A stretch of DNA of 64,000 nucleotides. Source: Anas platyrhynchos. Its lineage: Eukaryota > Chordata > Aves > Anseriformes > Anatidae. The stretch is taken from positions 22,801,501-22,865,500 of the forward strand of contig NC_092593.1 of the NCBI RefSeq assembly GCF_047663525.1, read 5' to 3'. This document shows, in pieces, positions 41,610 through 54,379 of the stretch (the stretch's first letter is position 1; each line of letters opens with the position of its first letter). Position numbers and translations under genes: made by a program. The notes under the pieces were generated by a model. It had not been told where the DNA came from and did not search any database. It saw nothing but the letters and a program-made list of their open reading frames with translations.

Positions 41610-41651
41610 ATTTTTATTTATTTTTATTTATTTATTTATTTATTTATTTAA
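41610..41651. repeat. (ATTT)n/(ATTTTT)n microsatellite
   Basis: Two ATTTTT-type units followed by a perfect ATTT run. Confidence 0.9.
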
Positions 41652-42151
41652 GGGAAATGTTACTATTAGGTATGGGAAAAAATAGAAGTCCAGCACACTG
41701 TGCACAGATAATCTAATTAGGAATGGGAAATGTAGAGCAGTTTATTCTTTGTTTGCAACTGCGGTGAATTCTGCATAGGCCCGGCCATGTTGGTGGGTGG
41801 TGCCAAGCACCAGTCTGTGCAGCTGTGTCACAAAATGGCAGTCAGGAAGGTGCAGCCATGCCAGCAATCCTACAGGCAGTGACTACAGCATTAAAAGCAG
41901 GGAAACCGCACTCCCAGAAACCAAATAGGACACACTGAATTATTTTAAATGGTTCCATACTATTTCACAAATATATATTTACAAACCTAGTTGGGGGTGG
42001 GGGTTACAATTCACTTTCAAAATGTAGGAATAGAGAAAAATGTCCTCCTGAGTATTAGTCTCTCATGACAAAATGTACTATTTTAAAGTCTTCTGTGGAT
42101 CCATGGGTGGGGTATGTTTGCATCCACACAGGAGTGATGGCTGAAATGTGG

Positions 42152-42164
42152 TGCCCCCTGAATG
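42152..42164 (-). promoter_or_regulatory. Candidate CTCF half-match, minus strand
   Basis: The minus strand reads CATTCAGGGGGCA reversed into the CTCF frame. The right nine bases CAGGGGGCA match the core exactly and the left four do not. Weak candidate, pointing left. Confidence 0.25.
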
Positions 42165-43226
42165 GTCAAGAGTTTTGCCACTGCTTTCAGCTTTTCATCT
42201 TCCCTGAAGAATAGTGAACATGTAAAATAGATTACCTGTGTGTTTCAATTTGTGAAAATGGGCAGAGAAAGAAAACACTGTCAGGGCTTTACTAGAAGCT
42301 GCTGAACACAGGGGATGTTATCTACAATAATACTTTATACAGCTGGAGGAAAGTTCCTTTTATGTAAAAGTTCTTTATAAGTTTAGCTTCTCTTGCAGCT
42401 GATGAGATAGGGCTTTCACCAAATCACAATTAAGTTCTTATGTTTTCAGTCATATTTTTCCCCACAGAAGAAATTTGGCTTTCTCTATCAGCACAGCGAC
42501 TTTAACTCCAGGTTAGAGATAAAGCACAGGAACAGAAATAAAGCCTCTAAGAGAACATGGTATCTCTCTCTGGCCTGTAAACAGGCTGCAGCTGACTGAC
42601 CTACAGGCAACCAGCTCCTAAAATAGTACATGTGGGTTATACCGTAAACTAAATTGGAAGTTACGTAACCACGCACCCTGCTGCTTTCACCTCTGTCACA
42701 TGTGAGAGCGTATTACTGCCTTTCAAGGCAAAAGACTTTGAATTTCTTTGATATGATTGAAAATATCAGACTGACATAGCATACTTTGCTGAAGCATTTA
42801 TCTGTTTCATTCATTCGTCCTCATCAATATTATGGTATTACTGTTGTAAATTTAATAACAGCCTTATTAAAAGGTATTTAAATCCTTATCACTGATGTCT
42901 GGTATCAGATTGGGGAAAACAGTTCACCCATTTCTTACATGAAGATTATAGTATAATCAGATGGCCAGAAGAGGCCTATATTTTGCAAGTTCACATGGAT
43001 GTGAGCTCAACCAGTTTTGATTAATGAATCCATGTCATGAACTGCCATCCCCTTTATATTCCCACTGCCACTGTAATTATTACAATTCATATGCTTCTCC
43101 CATGTTTGTGAATATATGTATGCTGTGTTTGCTCATCTAGCTAGGCACAGCATGTCATATGCTAGCTATTTCTCTTGGGAGGAAAATTGTCAACTGCAGA
43201 AAAAGTTCACAGCGTAATTAAGAAGT

Positions 43227-43227
<1 letters not shown>

Positions 43228-43260
<33 letters not shown>
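43228..43260. repeat. Poly-T tract, 33 bp
   Basis: Homopolymer T33 followed by AT-rich sequence and a short TA run. Confidence 0.94.
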
Positions 43261-43263
<3 letters not shown>

Positions 43264-43802
43264 CTCATAATGTATATATATATATTTTATATCATGCCTC
43301 CTCCTTATCTGAAAGATATCACTGTGCTGATGGAGGTAGATAGAAATTCTGATCATGTTTCAACGAGTGAGGGCAAATATCACATATTGATTTATTTTTA
43401 TTTGCAGAAAGTTTGTGTCACCCCCCATCCCCCCAATATCTACTTTGATATATGGATTAATGGGGAAAAGAAACAAAGGAAATAGTGAAGAGACATGGCT
43501 AATACACCACTACTGCACCAGTTGTTAGAAGGGTGGATAACAGCATCCTGGAAAGTGGGGGCTACAAAGATTTGGAAGATATGACTGCAGACCAGGAGAA
43601 AGGATCCAGAAAGGATCTCTCAGATCTCCAAAAACAGACCTAACATAATTCTTCAGGGTGTAGATGGAAATACAGAGAAAAATGTGGAAGTTCACAATAA
43701 TAGTGATATACATGGCATGAAGTCTATTTCTGAGATAGGGCATTCCGCATGGGATATACCTATGCTTTGGAAATGTGTTGACATATCAGAAAACCTCTGA
43801 GC

Positions 43803-43872
43803 AAAAAGAAAAAAAAAAAAGAAAAAAAAAAGAAAAGAAAAAAGAAAAGAAAAAAAGAAAGAGAGAGAGAAG
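43803..43872. repeat. A-rich (GAAAA)n tract ending in (GA)n
   Basis: About 70 bp of pure purine on the plus strand: A-runs broken by single G, then GAGAGAGAGA. A polypurine/polypyrimidine stretch of this kind can form a triplex. Confidence 0.92.
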
Positions 43873-45089
43873 TGGGAACCTGCATTTCCGTAGCAATTTG
43901 GAATAAATTCAATCTATTTATTTTAACTGCAGTTAGATAAGAGATAGTTTGGTCATGATCCATAGTTACCTACAGTTGGAGAGATTTGCTACTATAAAAC
44001 AGTTAAGTTGGTGAAATATCCATAGCAAGATATAGTGATTGGAAAAAAGACAGGGAGACACATTTAGAGCAAGAACAAAGTGCAAAGGTTATTTATCTAC
44101 TACAGCTATTTCCACGTGGTAGATGCATCTTTATCTGAAGATTTTATATCATGCTTAATATTTGTCTAAAGAAACAAAATAGCTTTCCAAAAACTTAGAA
44201 ACTTGATGCATAGATTGTGAGGTGAATTTCTACTGCCCATTTCATCCAGTACAGGTAATACCAGATCAATGGAAGGTTGCTGTAGGATTAATAGAAGCTT
44301 GTGATCATTGTTAAGGGTGAGCTCCTAGAGAATGAGCTAGGGACTATCTATCCATATCACGATTAACAAAAGATTTTGAGGATGTTTATTTTTTTTTCTT
44401 AATGAAGCATTGGGTCAGTTATAGCCAGTAAAACTTCTTTTTAAATCAGAAAACAAGGTACACACTGACCTATTCTTCGCATCAACATGAAAGTCTATTG
44501 GCAGGAGATAATGTCCATAAAGTGCACCATTTTGCCTAGTCCATTTAAAAACAATGACAACAGCCCGAAACTAATTACTTACATACCTTAAAAATGTCAC
44601 CTCCTAGCTGGTTGTTATTTGGACAGTTTTCATCTGTGAAAGCTGCTTTGATACACTGACCTCCTAATAAATGGAGAATAAAGGAGCAACATGCATTATG
44701 GAAGCAAAATATGTGGTATCAATGCATTTTTATTTCGATTAGAGCTCAGGGCTTTGTTCCTTGAAAAGTCATTGGAGATCAGGGTTGTCAGTGAAACTTA
44801 GGTTGAGAAAAGTTTCTTTATATACATACACACATACAGATATATGAAAACAGCCATGTATAATAATATTTTATAATTATGTGATTAATTTAACTGGTTT
44901 TATGTTGACCCTTTGACAGCTTAGTCAATCTGCAACTGGTCCGTCAGAATAAAAGTAGGACCCTCTTGGATCACACCGAAGTTTCACCACAAATTCTACT
45001 GCTCTGGCTGTTCACAGGAGATATTTGTGATCTGTCACATGGCAGGCCGATCTAGATGTATGACCTGGCGAATGCATCTAGATCATCAT

Positions 45090-45310
45090 ATTTCCTAGAC
45101 TCCAGTGGGTTTCTCTTTTGCAAATTGTCTAACCCCTTTTTGAGTCTGTTTAATCTTTTGGACTGTGCAACATGCCATGGTAAGGAATTCACAATTCAAC
45201 TTGTTTTTATTGCCTATTTCAAATGGGCCATCTCCCTGTTTCAATATAGGCTGCCTAGTCTTCCTGTTATGAGCAATATGAACAAACTGTGCTTCCTTTG
45301 TAATATATTT
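45090..45310 (-). mobile_element. Ancient CR1-family LINE remnant
   Basis: The plus strand contains degraded copies of blocks that appear in reverse-complement CR1-type LINEs of sauropsids: TGTCTAACCCCTTTTTGAGT, the segment for a hydrophobic ACATGCCATGGTAA... stretch and CACAATTCAACT. Divergence is far higher than in the copy at 16.4 kb, so the insertion is much older, and there is no frame left. Confidence 0.55.
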
Positions 45311-46619
45311 TTAGACTATATATGAATATATTTATAAAAATATATGAATACTTGTAGACTTTCTTCAGCCATCTTTTAAGGTACCTTAAAAAAAAAACAA
45401 AAACAACAACACACAAAACACTTTTATAAAGAATTAAAAAATGTAGAAGTCCTCATCTAGTCAGTTATTTGCATGGCACTGCCCTGTGTCTGATCATCCT
45501 ACTGTACTTCCATTACCTTGTAATTCTGCTGTAATTTTCTGTTGTACCAGAACAATAAGCTGCATTCAAATTATGGGCACATCTAATCAGTTTGCTGTTT
45601 TGTTTGAAATTTCTTTTGGAATTATTCTTGACAGCATTTACTTTATGGAAGCTGAGAAATACCAAGTTCACGTTTTAATAAAGCTACCCAGTGAGTTCTC
45701 TTTCTTGAGTGGCAGTAGCTTGCTTAGAGCTGATTTCTCCATAAACTTTTTTACCGTGTTATTTTGCACCTAGCAATGCGAATTTCAGCTACAATTTTAT
45801 TGCCCAGACAGTTATTATGAAAGTCATAGGCAATTTCTACTTATGGCTTTAGTTTTGACTACCCTGCAAAATTTTATATCATCTTCAAAATTTGTCATTT
45901 GACAATATACATCCTTTTCCAACTCCACATTTTGTTGAAAAGAGATAGGGAGAGAAAAAAAGAGAAATCTTTTTTTTTTCCTTAATGGTATGATAGAAAT
46001 GTATCCATTTTAACATCATTTAATCTGCTACTTTTCTTCTTTTAATTTCTCACAGATATTTGCTGTTTTGTGTTGTAAAAAGTTCAGTCTGTGGGGAAAA
46101 TTAGTGATATTAAAAATATTTCTTTAATCAAATTCTGAGCACTGGTAATAGTATTTTCTAAGGTATATGCTATCTAACAAATCTTACATTTTATTGGCTG
46201 TCTCATTTTGTTCTCTTTCATATTTCACATTTATGATATGCTCAGACATACCCCTGTTTTGTTGAGCAGGACTCTGTGTGGTCTTTGATGTAAGACATAA
46301 TTTATTTGACAAGGAAATATGAGATGGTGCCCTGAATCTGCATTTAATTGATGGATTGAGAATTTTTAGCATTGCAACAAGACAGATTCTCATCCAATGT
46401 GTCATGGAAAGAGCATTCTTTTAATCTGTCCTCCTGTGAATTAAAATACATGTATATATATTTTGAGGAGTAATTTAAAAAATTCTTTATTGAAGGTAGT
46501 TAGCAGGGTTTTCATACATGTCTGACATCCAAATACTAAAAGTGATTGATGCTATTATCTGTTCTTAAGGATATTTTTATATCTATGAGAAGTGAGTGCT
46601 TGATTCTGACAAGTCTTCA

Positions 46620-47010
46620 GTGAATATCACTAGCATTACAAATGAATACTAGCTCTTGGTAATGCATTAAGGCGGCATATAAACACAACCCTTTTTCATC
46701 AGTGCAAACTTGCTGTGAGTTTGTGCTTGTAATTAAATCTTATGCCATTTAAACATCAGGCAATCATCTCCATTTAAAAAACTTAAGTGATAATTACATT
46801 ATTCTTCCACATCATTTTGCATAGGACAATGCAGCACACCAAAAGCTTTCAGAGGCTTCAGTCGAGTGCATAGTGCCTCAACATGCCATCTCATACCATC
46901 TTTTGCTTGTTAGTATTTTTGTTTATCATCTTCATGCACCTTCCATCTACCACTTTAAAGTTACAGGATGCCCTCAATCTGAGACAATTGTCTTAAATTA
47001 ATAAAGTAAA
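46620..47010. promoter_or_regulatory. Candidate conserved non-coding element B
   Basis: Repeat-free 0.4 kb dense in homeodomain-type cores (TAATTA, GATAATTACATTA) and octamer-like ATTTGCAT/ATTTTGCATA words. It resembles developmental enhancers by texture only. Confidence 0.25.
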
Positions 47011-48144
47011 ATAAATCAGTTACTGTTGAAGTCCAATGTAATGCCTTTCTGCTGGTGGTTCTTGTGACATTTTCATATGGAAAACAAGGACATTTTTGAT
47101 CATCTGCAGGATTTCTGCTTCTACAGTTACGTATTAAAAAGTTATTGTAGAGCTATGTGAATGCTGGCAAGTGACCAGGTCACTGAATATGCCTCTCTGC
47201 TTTTTCTCTTAGCAAAAGTAAGCTTTAGGTATGGCTATTAAATGAATGCTAACATTTAGCGTAAACTTCTGCTCCTATAGATATCAATAAAAACACTGCC
47301 ATCAACGTTAGTGGCAAATAGATTTGGCCACAAGATCAAAACAGAATTGTTGACAAAGAGCCTAACTTCCACCACTGAAGAGGAGTAGGAATCAGTAGTA
47401 AGGGGATTGAGGTATAACATCTTTAAGCTGATGCCCTTTGTTTCACAGAAACAATAGAACTAGATTATAAATTACATATTCAATTTTGCCTTATTTCACA
47501 TCATGGTAAGTTGAGAAAAATCCGTAAAGCAACCCATAGATATTCTAGTGTCAGCATAGTTAAAGTAAGAGATCCTAAACACATTTGTTCCCAAAGTATC
47601 AAGATATACGTGTGCTTATGTATATATTAGTTTAAGAGTAATTTTAAATCATTTAATCTTAAATTAGGGGACAAATTATTTTAATTTGTGCAACTCAAGA
47701 TGTTGACTGCATATCCACAATCCTAGCAGTAAAGCGGTTACAGCACAAAATCATTTCACATAGGGCCACTGATTGGACGTGAAGTGGTAGGGATTCTTGC
47801 ACCGTCCTGATTTCAGCTCTAGAGACCTGCAGTTGAAACATCAGTCTCAGTATCATTACTCCCTGCACCATCACAGTCCTACTGGAGTCATGGAAGCTTT
47901 AGGGAGAGGTAGAAACAACATCTAGGTAGCCTTTTTTTTTTTCTTTTTTTTTTTCCCTGCTGAGAAACACGGATACATTTTCTGATTTCCAGCTTTACTG
48001 GCACTATCTCCTCCAACACACAACAGGAGTTAGTGCCTCCAGCTACAATCAGAAGATACATGAGTATTCCCACTGGGGATTAGTCACTCTGCCCATGTTG
48101 AGGGGTGTGCAGGAAGCTGTGGCAGAGCAGTCCACATCTTCAAT

Positions 48145-48168
48145 AGTCAACATCAAAAGATGTTGACT
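48145..48168. repeat. Perfect hairpin, 10-bp arms, AAAA loop
   Basis: AGTCAACATC (48145-48154) and GATGTTGACT (48159-48168) are exact reverse complements. Short palindrome of unknown role. Confidence 0.93.
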
Positions 48169-48999
48169 GACTAGCTAGGTCCTGAAGTCAAAGGAAGAGG
48201 GAGATGACATTTATTTGTTAGTGAGACAAGTGCTAGCAAACTCTTCCAGTAACCCCTAACAAAGGTAATCTTTGTTACAACCAGTATCAATACTATGCTT
48301 TTAAAATTTTCTGCAAAGCAAATTTATTCTGTTTTTGTGACGTCTTACAGAGCCTTCAGAAACCAGACTAGTGACCTGGAAAGCCTGCCAGTTTTTGCCT
48401 TAACGAAGGCTGCAAAATCAGGTTCATATTAGAAAATTAAAATAAAAATAAAGGAGACATAATATACAGCAATGGCCTCCTTCAGTTGTAACAACCTCTC
48501 TCATTTTTACCTTGCCTGCAAATTTGTGTGATAAAATAATCGTCATTTTTCATCATTATGTCTTTATATCTTTCATAAGAGAACCACTCTCCTTGTTATC
48601 TTTATTCACTGCTGTAAAGAAAAAAAAAAAAGATAATGTCCCTTACTTCATAAAACAATGCTGTTTTAAAGCTTTCATTTTAGAGCTAGCGTTAGGCCAT
48701 GATGAATTGCTGAATGGTTGATTTCCTGACACTCTTTCTTACTAACCTTTCCTGACAGCTTCTGGATTGCTCTACCTGGTAATTTGCACTATAATAATGG
48801 CTACAGTGAGATGTCTCTTAACTATTTCCTTTATTTTTAACAAGATTCTTAACACCCTCTGTAGGTGACAAAATGCAATTACAGACGTGGAGTGTCCCCC
48901 CGAGGCCGGTTGCTCGCAGATGCCACCAGTACTTTAGTAGCACAACTGTTAAATGAAACGAAAACAAAGAATCAGATTCTCTAAACATCCAGTTCAAAT

Positions 49000-49660
49000 A
49001 AAAATTTAATTAAAAGTTATGAAGGCGTTTTATTGATTAACAATCTTAGTAATTAAATAGTGTAGTTGACATTTTTTTTTGGGGGGGGGGGGGCGGGTGG
49101 ATTTGTTCTTCCTTGGAGATCTCTAATTGTTGTATGGCTTTACATTTATTGATAACTCTGTTTGATGAATACAGATGCCACCTTTTATGGTAGTCGTTGA
49201 CAGAGTAATCATATTGTGAGAAACACCAGGCTTATGTAGTAACAGCTGTTGCAGTTATACATGCTGATATCCATTGGGAAAATGTGTTTGCTGCTATCAT
49301 GGGTACACAATAAATGGAAGGTGCAATAAAGCACAAGCTAACATTTTGAAAATCCTTACAACTCTAGGAACTTTATTGCAGATTACAAGCACTTTGATCT
49401 CTGTCCAGTACTTAAGTCTTAATTATCAGACTAATTGCACAGACTATGTTCATTTTCAGTGGTAATCCTTTCGTGATTAGCTTCTGTGTTCAATAACTGA
49501 CTTATCCTTTAATTAAAAGGACTATTAACCTTAAGGCTGCTGCTGTGGCTTGGGATTAAACCTATACAGAGTTAATATTTAATATCATTGTAAAAGCCTT
49601 TGGTGAAAGGTATAGAATGAAAATATAGTGATTCCCTCCTTTACTGTAACTTGCTTTAGG
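49000..49660. promoter_or_regulatory. Candidate conserved non-coding element C with HOX13-type sites
   Basis: Contains TTTTATTG at 49028-49035, CAATAAA at 49324-49330 and TTTATTG at 49372-49378, the core words bound by HOXA13/HOXD13. It also has ATTGATTAA, TAATTA and TTTAATTAAA cores (to about 49520). It is interrupted by a T9G13 run at 49072-49093. Such site clusters are expected in HOXD desert enhancers that HOX13 proteins occupy. Function and conservation are inferred. Confidence 0.3.
49072..49100. repeat. T9G13 homopolymer junction, G-quadruplex-prone
   Basis: Nine T directly followed by thirteen G, then CGGGTGG. The G-rich strand has at least four G-triplets. The length of the G-run may be unreliable in any assembly. 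Confidence 0.93.
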
Positions 49661-51266
49661 AGAGAGCTTCATTATATATCAGCATAACATATTTTCCTTT
49701 GACATACTACTAGCTTAAATCCATTAAGTAAATGCAAGATATGTATGCACTTTGAGCCCTTTTCTCATTTACAGGCAGGGCATACTTGCACTGGATATTT
49801 CCCAAGTCATTCTAAACAGTCATGATCAGTGGCTGATCTGCAACATGCACACAGAGACAGGACAGAAGCAAGCTATAAAAAGGTCCTCCTTTTTACAACA
49901 TTGAATTATTTTTTTGTATTAATGGACTAGGCAGTGTTATTTTTTGCTTATGTGGCAGTGAGGAGTTTATTTAGGAAAAGGAAAATGCTATGTGAAATAT
50001 GCTATGGAGGAAAGGGTTCTATGGTTTTGCCAAGGGCCACTGCTGTCCAACAGTTTGGAAGACTAAGAAGCAAATCCGTAGTCATTGATGCCCAAGTGCA
50101 TAGGCTGCCAAAAAGCCAGATGCTGCTGTGGGAATCACTGTGAATCTTCTAGTTTGGCATCTGGGTCCTGATATGAGCAGCCATGCCTAATGCCTGCCTG
50201 TGACTTAAGGTTCTACTGCTACATTGATGTCTTTCCTTTTGTTTTTATTAATTTATTTTAATAACACCTCCCATCTTTAATCTAGTCAAGTACTTCAGGC
50301 AGATTGATTGAAAAGCAAGCTAGGTGCAATGTCAAATATCTGCTGTCCTCAATAGCCTCAATGCATGGAATCTGTTGCTAACTCTACCTGGTCAAACTAG
50401 ACTTGTTAAAGACTGTCTTCATCACTGAACTTGTTTGCTTACTTTGCATATGGTTTATTTGGGGTTAAGACTTAATTATTAACTAGTTTCCATTAATGAA
50501 AGCTAGTATCTATTAACCAGCTGCTCAATCCACTTACAAATTGAGTAGGAAAATGTATCATCTCCCACCCACATTTAAGGTAGTGACAATATGTCTATCA
50601 TTTCAATGGGACTATTATTTCATTTTCAAAGGGAAAAACATTCTTATTTTTATGCGCACTGCTCGAAGAATATAAAACAATGTTCCCTGTGTACAAGAGT
50701 TTCCTCCAACATGTTACTTTCCCTGTATAACTCAAATGATATACATAGTAAGGGTGACCCAGCCACACTCTTTCCTGAATGGAGCAAAGATAAAAGCACT
50801 GTATTTGAAATCAATAGAGGTGACTTCTGGCCCATGATGGGAGTGCCTGGCTTCAGAGTTATTATATGGTGTTAAGTGCTGACAGTGCAATAGGATTTTC
50901 ACAAGACATAAATACAATGAGGGATCTCCAAGCCTAGTGCTAGCCTGAGAAACGAGCCTGTTCAGGCTGCCTAGATAGAGCATGTTGGAGAAACACAGCC
51001 ACAAACAAATATCTCTTGTCAGATATAGAATGAAAGGCTGAAGTACTTAGCATTAAAATATTTCCACACATGCTATTTTAAATACTTTAACTGAGAGCAA
51101 CTCTGACTGAGTTCAGGAAGACAGGTATGGAGACTGGAATCATATTCTGGAAGTTATTAGCTTTCAGAAATTTGGGGATTACACCTTGCATTTAGCTATA
51201 GTACTCTGATGATTCATAGCAATTCCCTGTTTGGTCTTACCAGTCTTGTTAGCAATAAGACTAACA

Positions 51267-51298
51267 AGATGTTTACCATCTTCTGTATTAAAAAAAAT
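51267..51298 (+). repeat. Copy 1 of a dispersed 31-bp repeat
   Basis: AGATGTTTACCATCTTCTGT followed by ATTA and an A-run. Nearly identical to 53061-53092, differing in the CAT/CAA position. Confidence 0.85.
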
Positions 51299-52439
51299 AA
51301 TTCATCGTCTCTTGCATAGTCACAGTTAGCAAATTTTTATCTGAAGGGTAAGGAAAAAATAATGGAAAACTCATGGAGAATTGAGACTCCTGAAATATTC
51401 ACTTAACAGCTTGAGAAATAGGAACTAAACATGGAAGATAACTCTCCATTTTCACTGACTAGGGAAAAGATGAATCTGTCTACATTAAAGCTGGTCTCTC
51501 CAAAAACCCCTTGCTTTCTTCCTTGTTGCATATGTCATTGACATATAATACATTCATTTGAGCAGCTGTACAAAGATGTCTCTCAAGGAGATACCAACCT
51601 AGGTAGGGTGACTGTAGATACTGATAGATACTTCTGGTATCTTCAGAGCACCAGAAGCAGTAGGAGAAACATGGCATGGCACACTGTTATGAAGGCCATC
51701 ACTAAGTCCGTATATTTCTGAGTGATGTTTAAGGTTACTATGTTCCATCCACTCCATTAGGATCAAAAAAAGTGGATAGAAATGGGCACGTCAACTTGAC
51801 AGAAAGGTAGTCACAGATACCATCACAGGTATATATTTTGTAGAAATAGTTATATGAGTAGCAACTTTATCTTTTTCATTCTCACCACAGAGCATGATTA
51901 CACAGTTACTCATTTCTGTGAGCTTTCATATCTCTAACCTGACATCCATTTAACTGTTTTAGTCACTGTACAGCTCTGTGCTAGTAAAGCTGGATAGTTA
52001 TGAATCCAAAACCCCAATTCAGTATGGCACTAAGAATATGCTTATCTTTAAAAAGGAGTGTGTGTATATACTAAAACTCTGCTACAGGCCTAATAAAATT
52101 ACTATAGCAAGTCAACATTAAAGTCTCAGGAGTACCAATGTATTTCAATTAAAAGTGAAAAACTACTATAATCTTATTAGAAGTTTAAAACCATTATGAA
52201 ATACAGTTAGAGCATGTCAGAACCTACTATAATATACAAATTAAATAAAGGAATTAAAATGAGTGGAAAGGTTCCACACAGAAGTCAGGACTGAAGTTCA
52301 ATCTAGAAAACATGAATAAACACATTTAAAACAGGAGGTATTTGTCACAAACAGGCTGTTTATCTACTGAATTTGGTAAATATTGGCTATTTAATAGCTC
52401 TAACTCCATGTTTTAATAGATGATAATCAGACATTTTCA

Positions 52440-52740
52440 TCTAGATGCTTCCACAGCGAGGGTGGCTGGCTCCTGGGCAAACAGCCTTTTGTCACTGAAT
52501 TCTGATCCCCAATTTTCAATGGCTGGGACGCAGTCTCCTCGTATGTACTAGAGCAGACAGTTGCCTATCATGTTGTTCCAGTTGCTGCCAGCTCTTTGCT
52601 AATTTGTACAATAATAAGCACCTATTTCCATCACTACTGGTAATCTTGTCATTTTTGTGATGTCATCAGTGCAAGTCAGAACAGAAAAGGTCAGTGGCAC
52701 AATGATGTACTGTATATAAAATGAGCCATTAAGAGAAAAA
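52440..52740. promoter_or_regulatory. Candidate conserved non-coding element D
   Basis: Repeat-free 0.3 kb of higher complexity and GC than its surroundings, with CAATGG, GATGTCATC (CRE/AP-1-like TGATGTCATCA near 52660) and homeodomain cores. Enhancer-like texture only. Confidence 0.22.
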
Positions 52741-53060
52741 AAATGGTTAGACATTTAAATGACCAAGCCTGCCAAGGCACAGGAAAATATATACTGAGAT
52801 GGTCAGGATAGCTATATTTTGCAATTCCCATAATAAGTGAATAACTTCACCCCCACTGTGTTGGCCTAGAGCAGTACGGTGTGTACTGCACAAGACAGCC
52901 TCGAGCTATGCCTAGACAGACCAGAGGGAGTCTGGATAAATATATATTTAATGACTGACATTAAGCATATTTACTAAATCTTGTGAGTGTCCTGTATTCT
53001 GTCCTTTAATTTATCTAGTGTCTACACTATAGAAATATATACAATTTGAATATAGTGTGT

Positions 53061-53102
53061 AGATGTTTACCAACTTCTGTATTAAAAAAAAAAAAAAAAA
53101 AA
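53061..53102 (+). repeat. Copy 2 of a dispersed 31-bp repeat, ending in A19
   Basis: AGATGTTTACCAACTTCTGT plus ATT and a 19-bp A-run (53084-53102). Its match to 51267-51298 ends in an A-run in both copies, as a poly-A-tailed insertion would. Confidence 0.85.
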
Positions 53103-54379
53103 GTGACCAAAACCAGCATAACAAAACCTTTTCATACCACAAATGAAGCAGGAGATAAAGTCAAAATTCAGACAAAGCATGACACTACCAAAACATCTGA
53201 AATGAAGTTCCTATGCCTATATAAAACACAGAGGGAGAAAGGGAGAGAAGAGGGAAAAAGGGACCCTGAGCTTCAGTGAGGGGCTCCTGCTGATTGACCA
53301 GGTAGTCCCACGTAGAACAAGAGAAACACCTCTTTGTCAGGTCTTACACATTGCTTAGGAACAGAGCAATCAAGTAATTCCTAGCATTACCAGCTACTTT
53401 TCCTTATTTTTTTCCTCCACCCTCCCTCTTCAAAAATGTGACTCAAGTCCTTCCAACCATCTTCAGAGTGCATCACCCTGCTCCACTCAGCCTACAGCTC
53501 TCTCTAAACAGAATCAGCAGCGTTTGGTATGCTTAACATATACAGGCATATCACCAGCAAGCATTTTAAGTTTGTGATAGTCACAGTTCTTTCTGGATTT
53601 CCATCAGAACTGCTTACAAAAGTAGCAATAAGATAAGGAGAATGCAGGAATTGAGTGGCCTCTGATAAATATTTCTCTCTGATTCATTGCTGCATTATTA
53701 CAATATGCTTTTGCTGAAGTTAGGAAATGAAAGAACGAAAAGCACAGTTGTTCTACATCAAAACTGAAAGACAACAAGGAGTATGCTGTGTGTAGGAGCA
53801 AGCAGATGTTTGCTCTCACAGCTAACGGTGGCACAGCAAGGCAGCATACAGTACTGCCTGAAGACTATTGTGTCACCTACCATACTTCCCAGTATGTTGA
53901 GCACAGGCAAACACTGAGGTGATAAAATGACTAAATTATGCAGCTTATTAAAGACCAGAAAAGGCTGTGAGGTTGACAGGAACCTAACTGAATAGGAGAT
54001 ACACAACAGCAGATTAAAATCAGTGCTCACCAGTGGGAAGCAACAGATGCAGAGCAGTTCTTTGAGCATTGTGCTATTTAACACCGGTCACTTAGTGAAC
54101 AACAAGCTGACTCTGTGTGATAAAAGCTAGGGGACTTCCTCCCCATGTGCCTCTTAACCACACACTCTGAAACTCTAGGCTTTGGCATCTCCTGTAAGTG
54201 GGGTATCAGAAAACTGGTTCCTTTCAACAACCCAATCTCTCCCCCACCATTCTTCAAGTTAAACATAACTGTTTTCATATCACCATTTGCATTTTCTATT
54301 TAAGATGTGGGGAAGTCATATGATTTTTATGAAGACTACAACACCAGTCTATTCGTATTGTATTTTTAGAGACATTGTA

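Larger units (their letters stand above)
32151..45089. other. Gene desert, middle part
   Basis: No gene recognised over 13 kb apart from repeats and candidate regulatory stretches listed separately. Frames are short and without recognisable domains. Composition is AT-rich throughout. Confidence 0.6.

Noticed and set aside
45486..45773. 95-residue frame in the desert
   Set aside because: Hydrophobic-looking but typical of AT-rich chance frames, with no known homologue, no promoter and no splice evidence.
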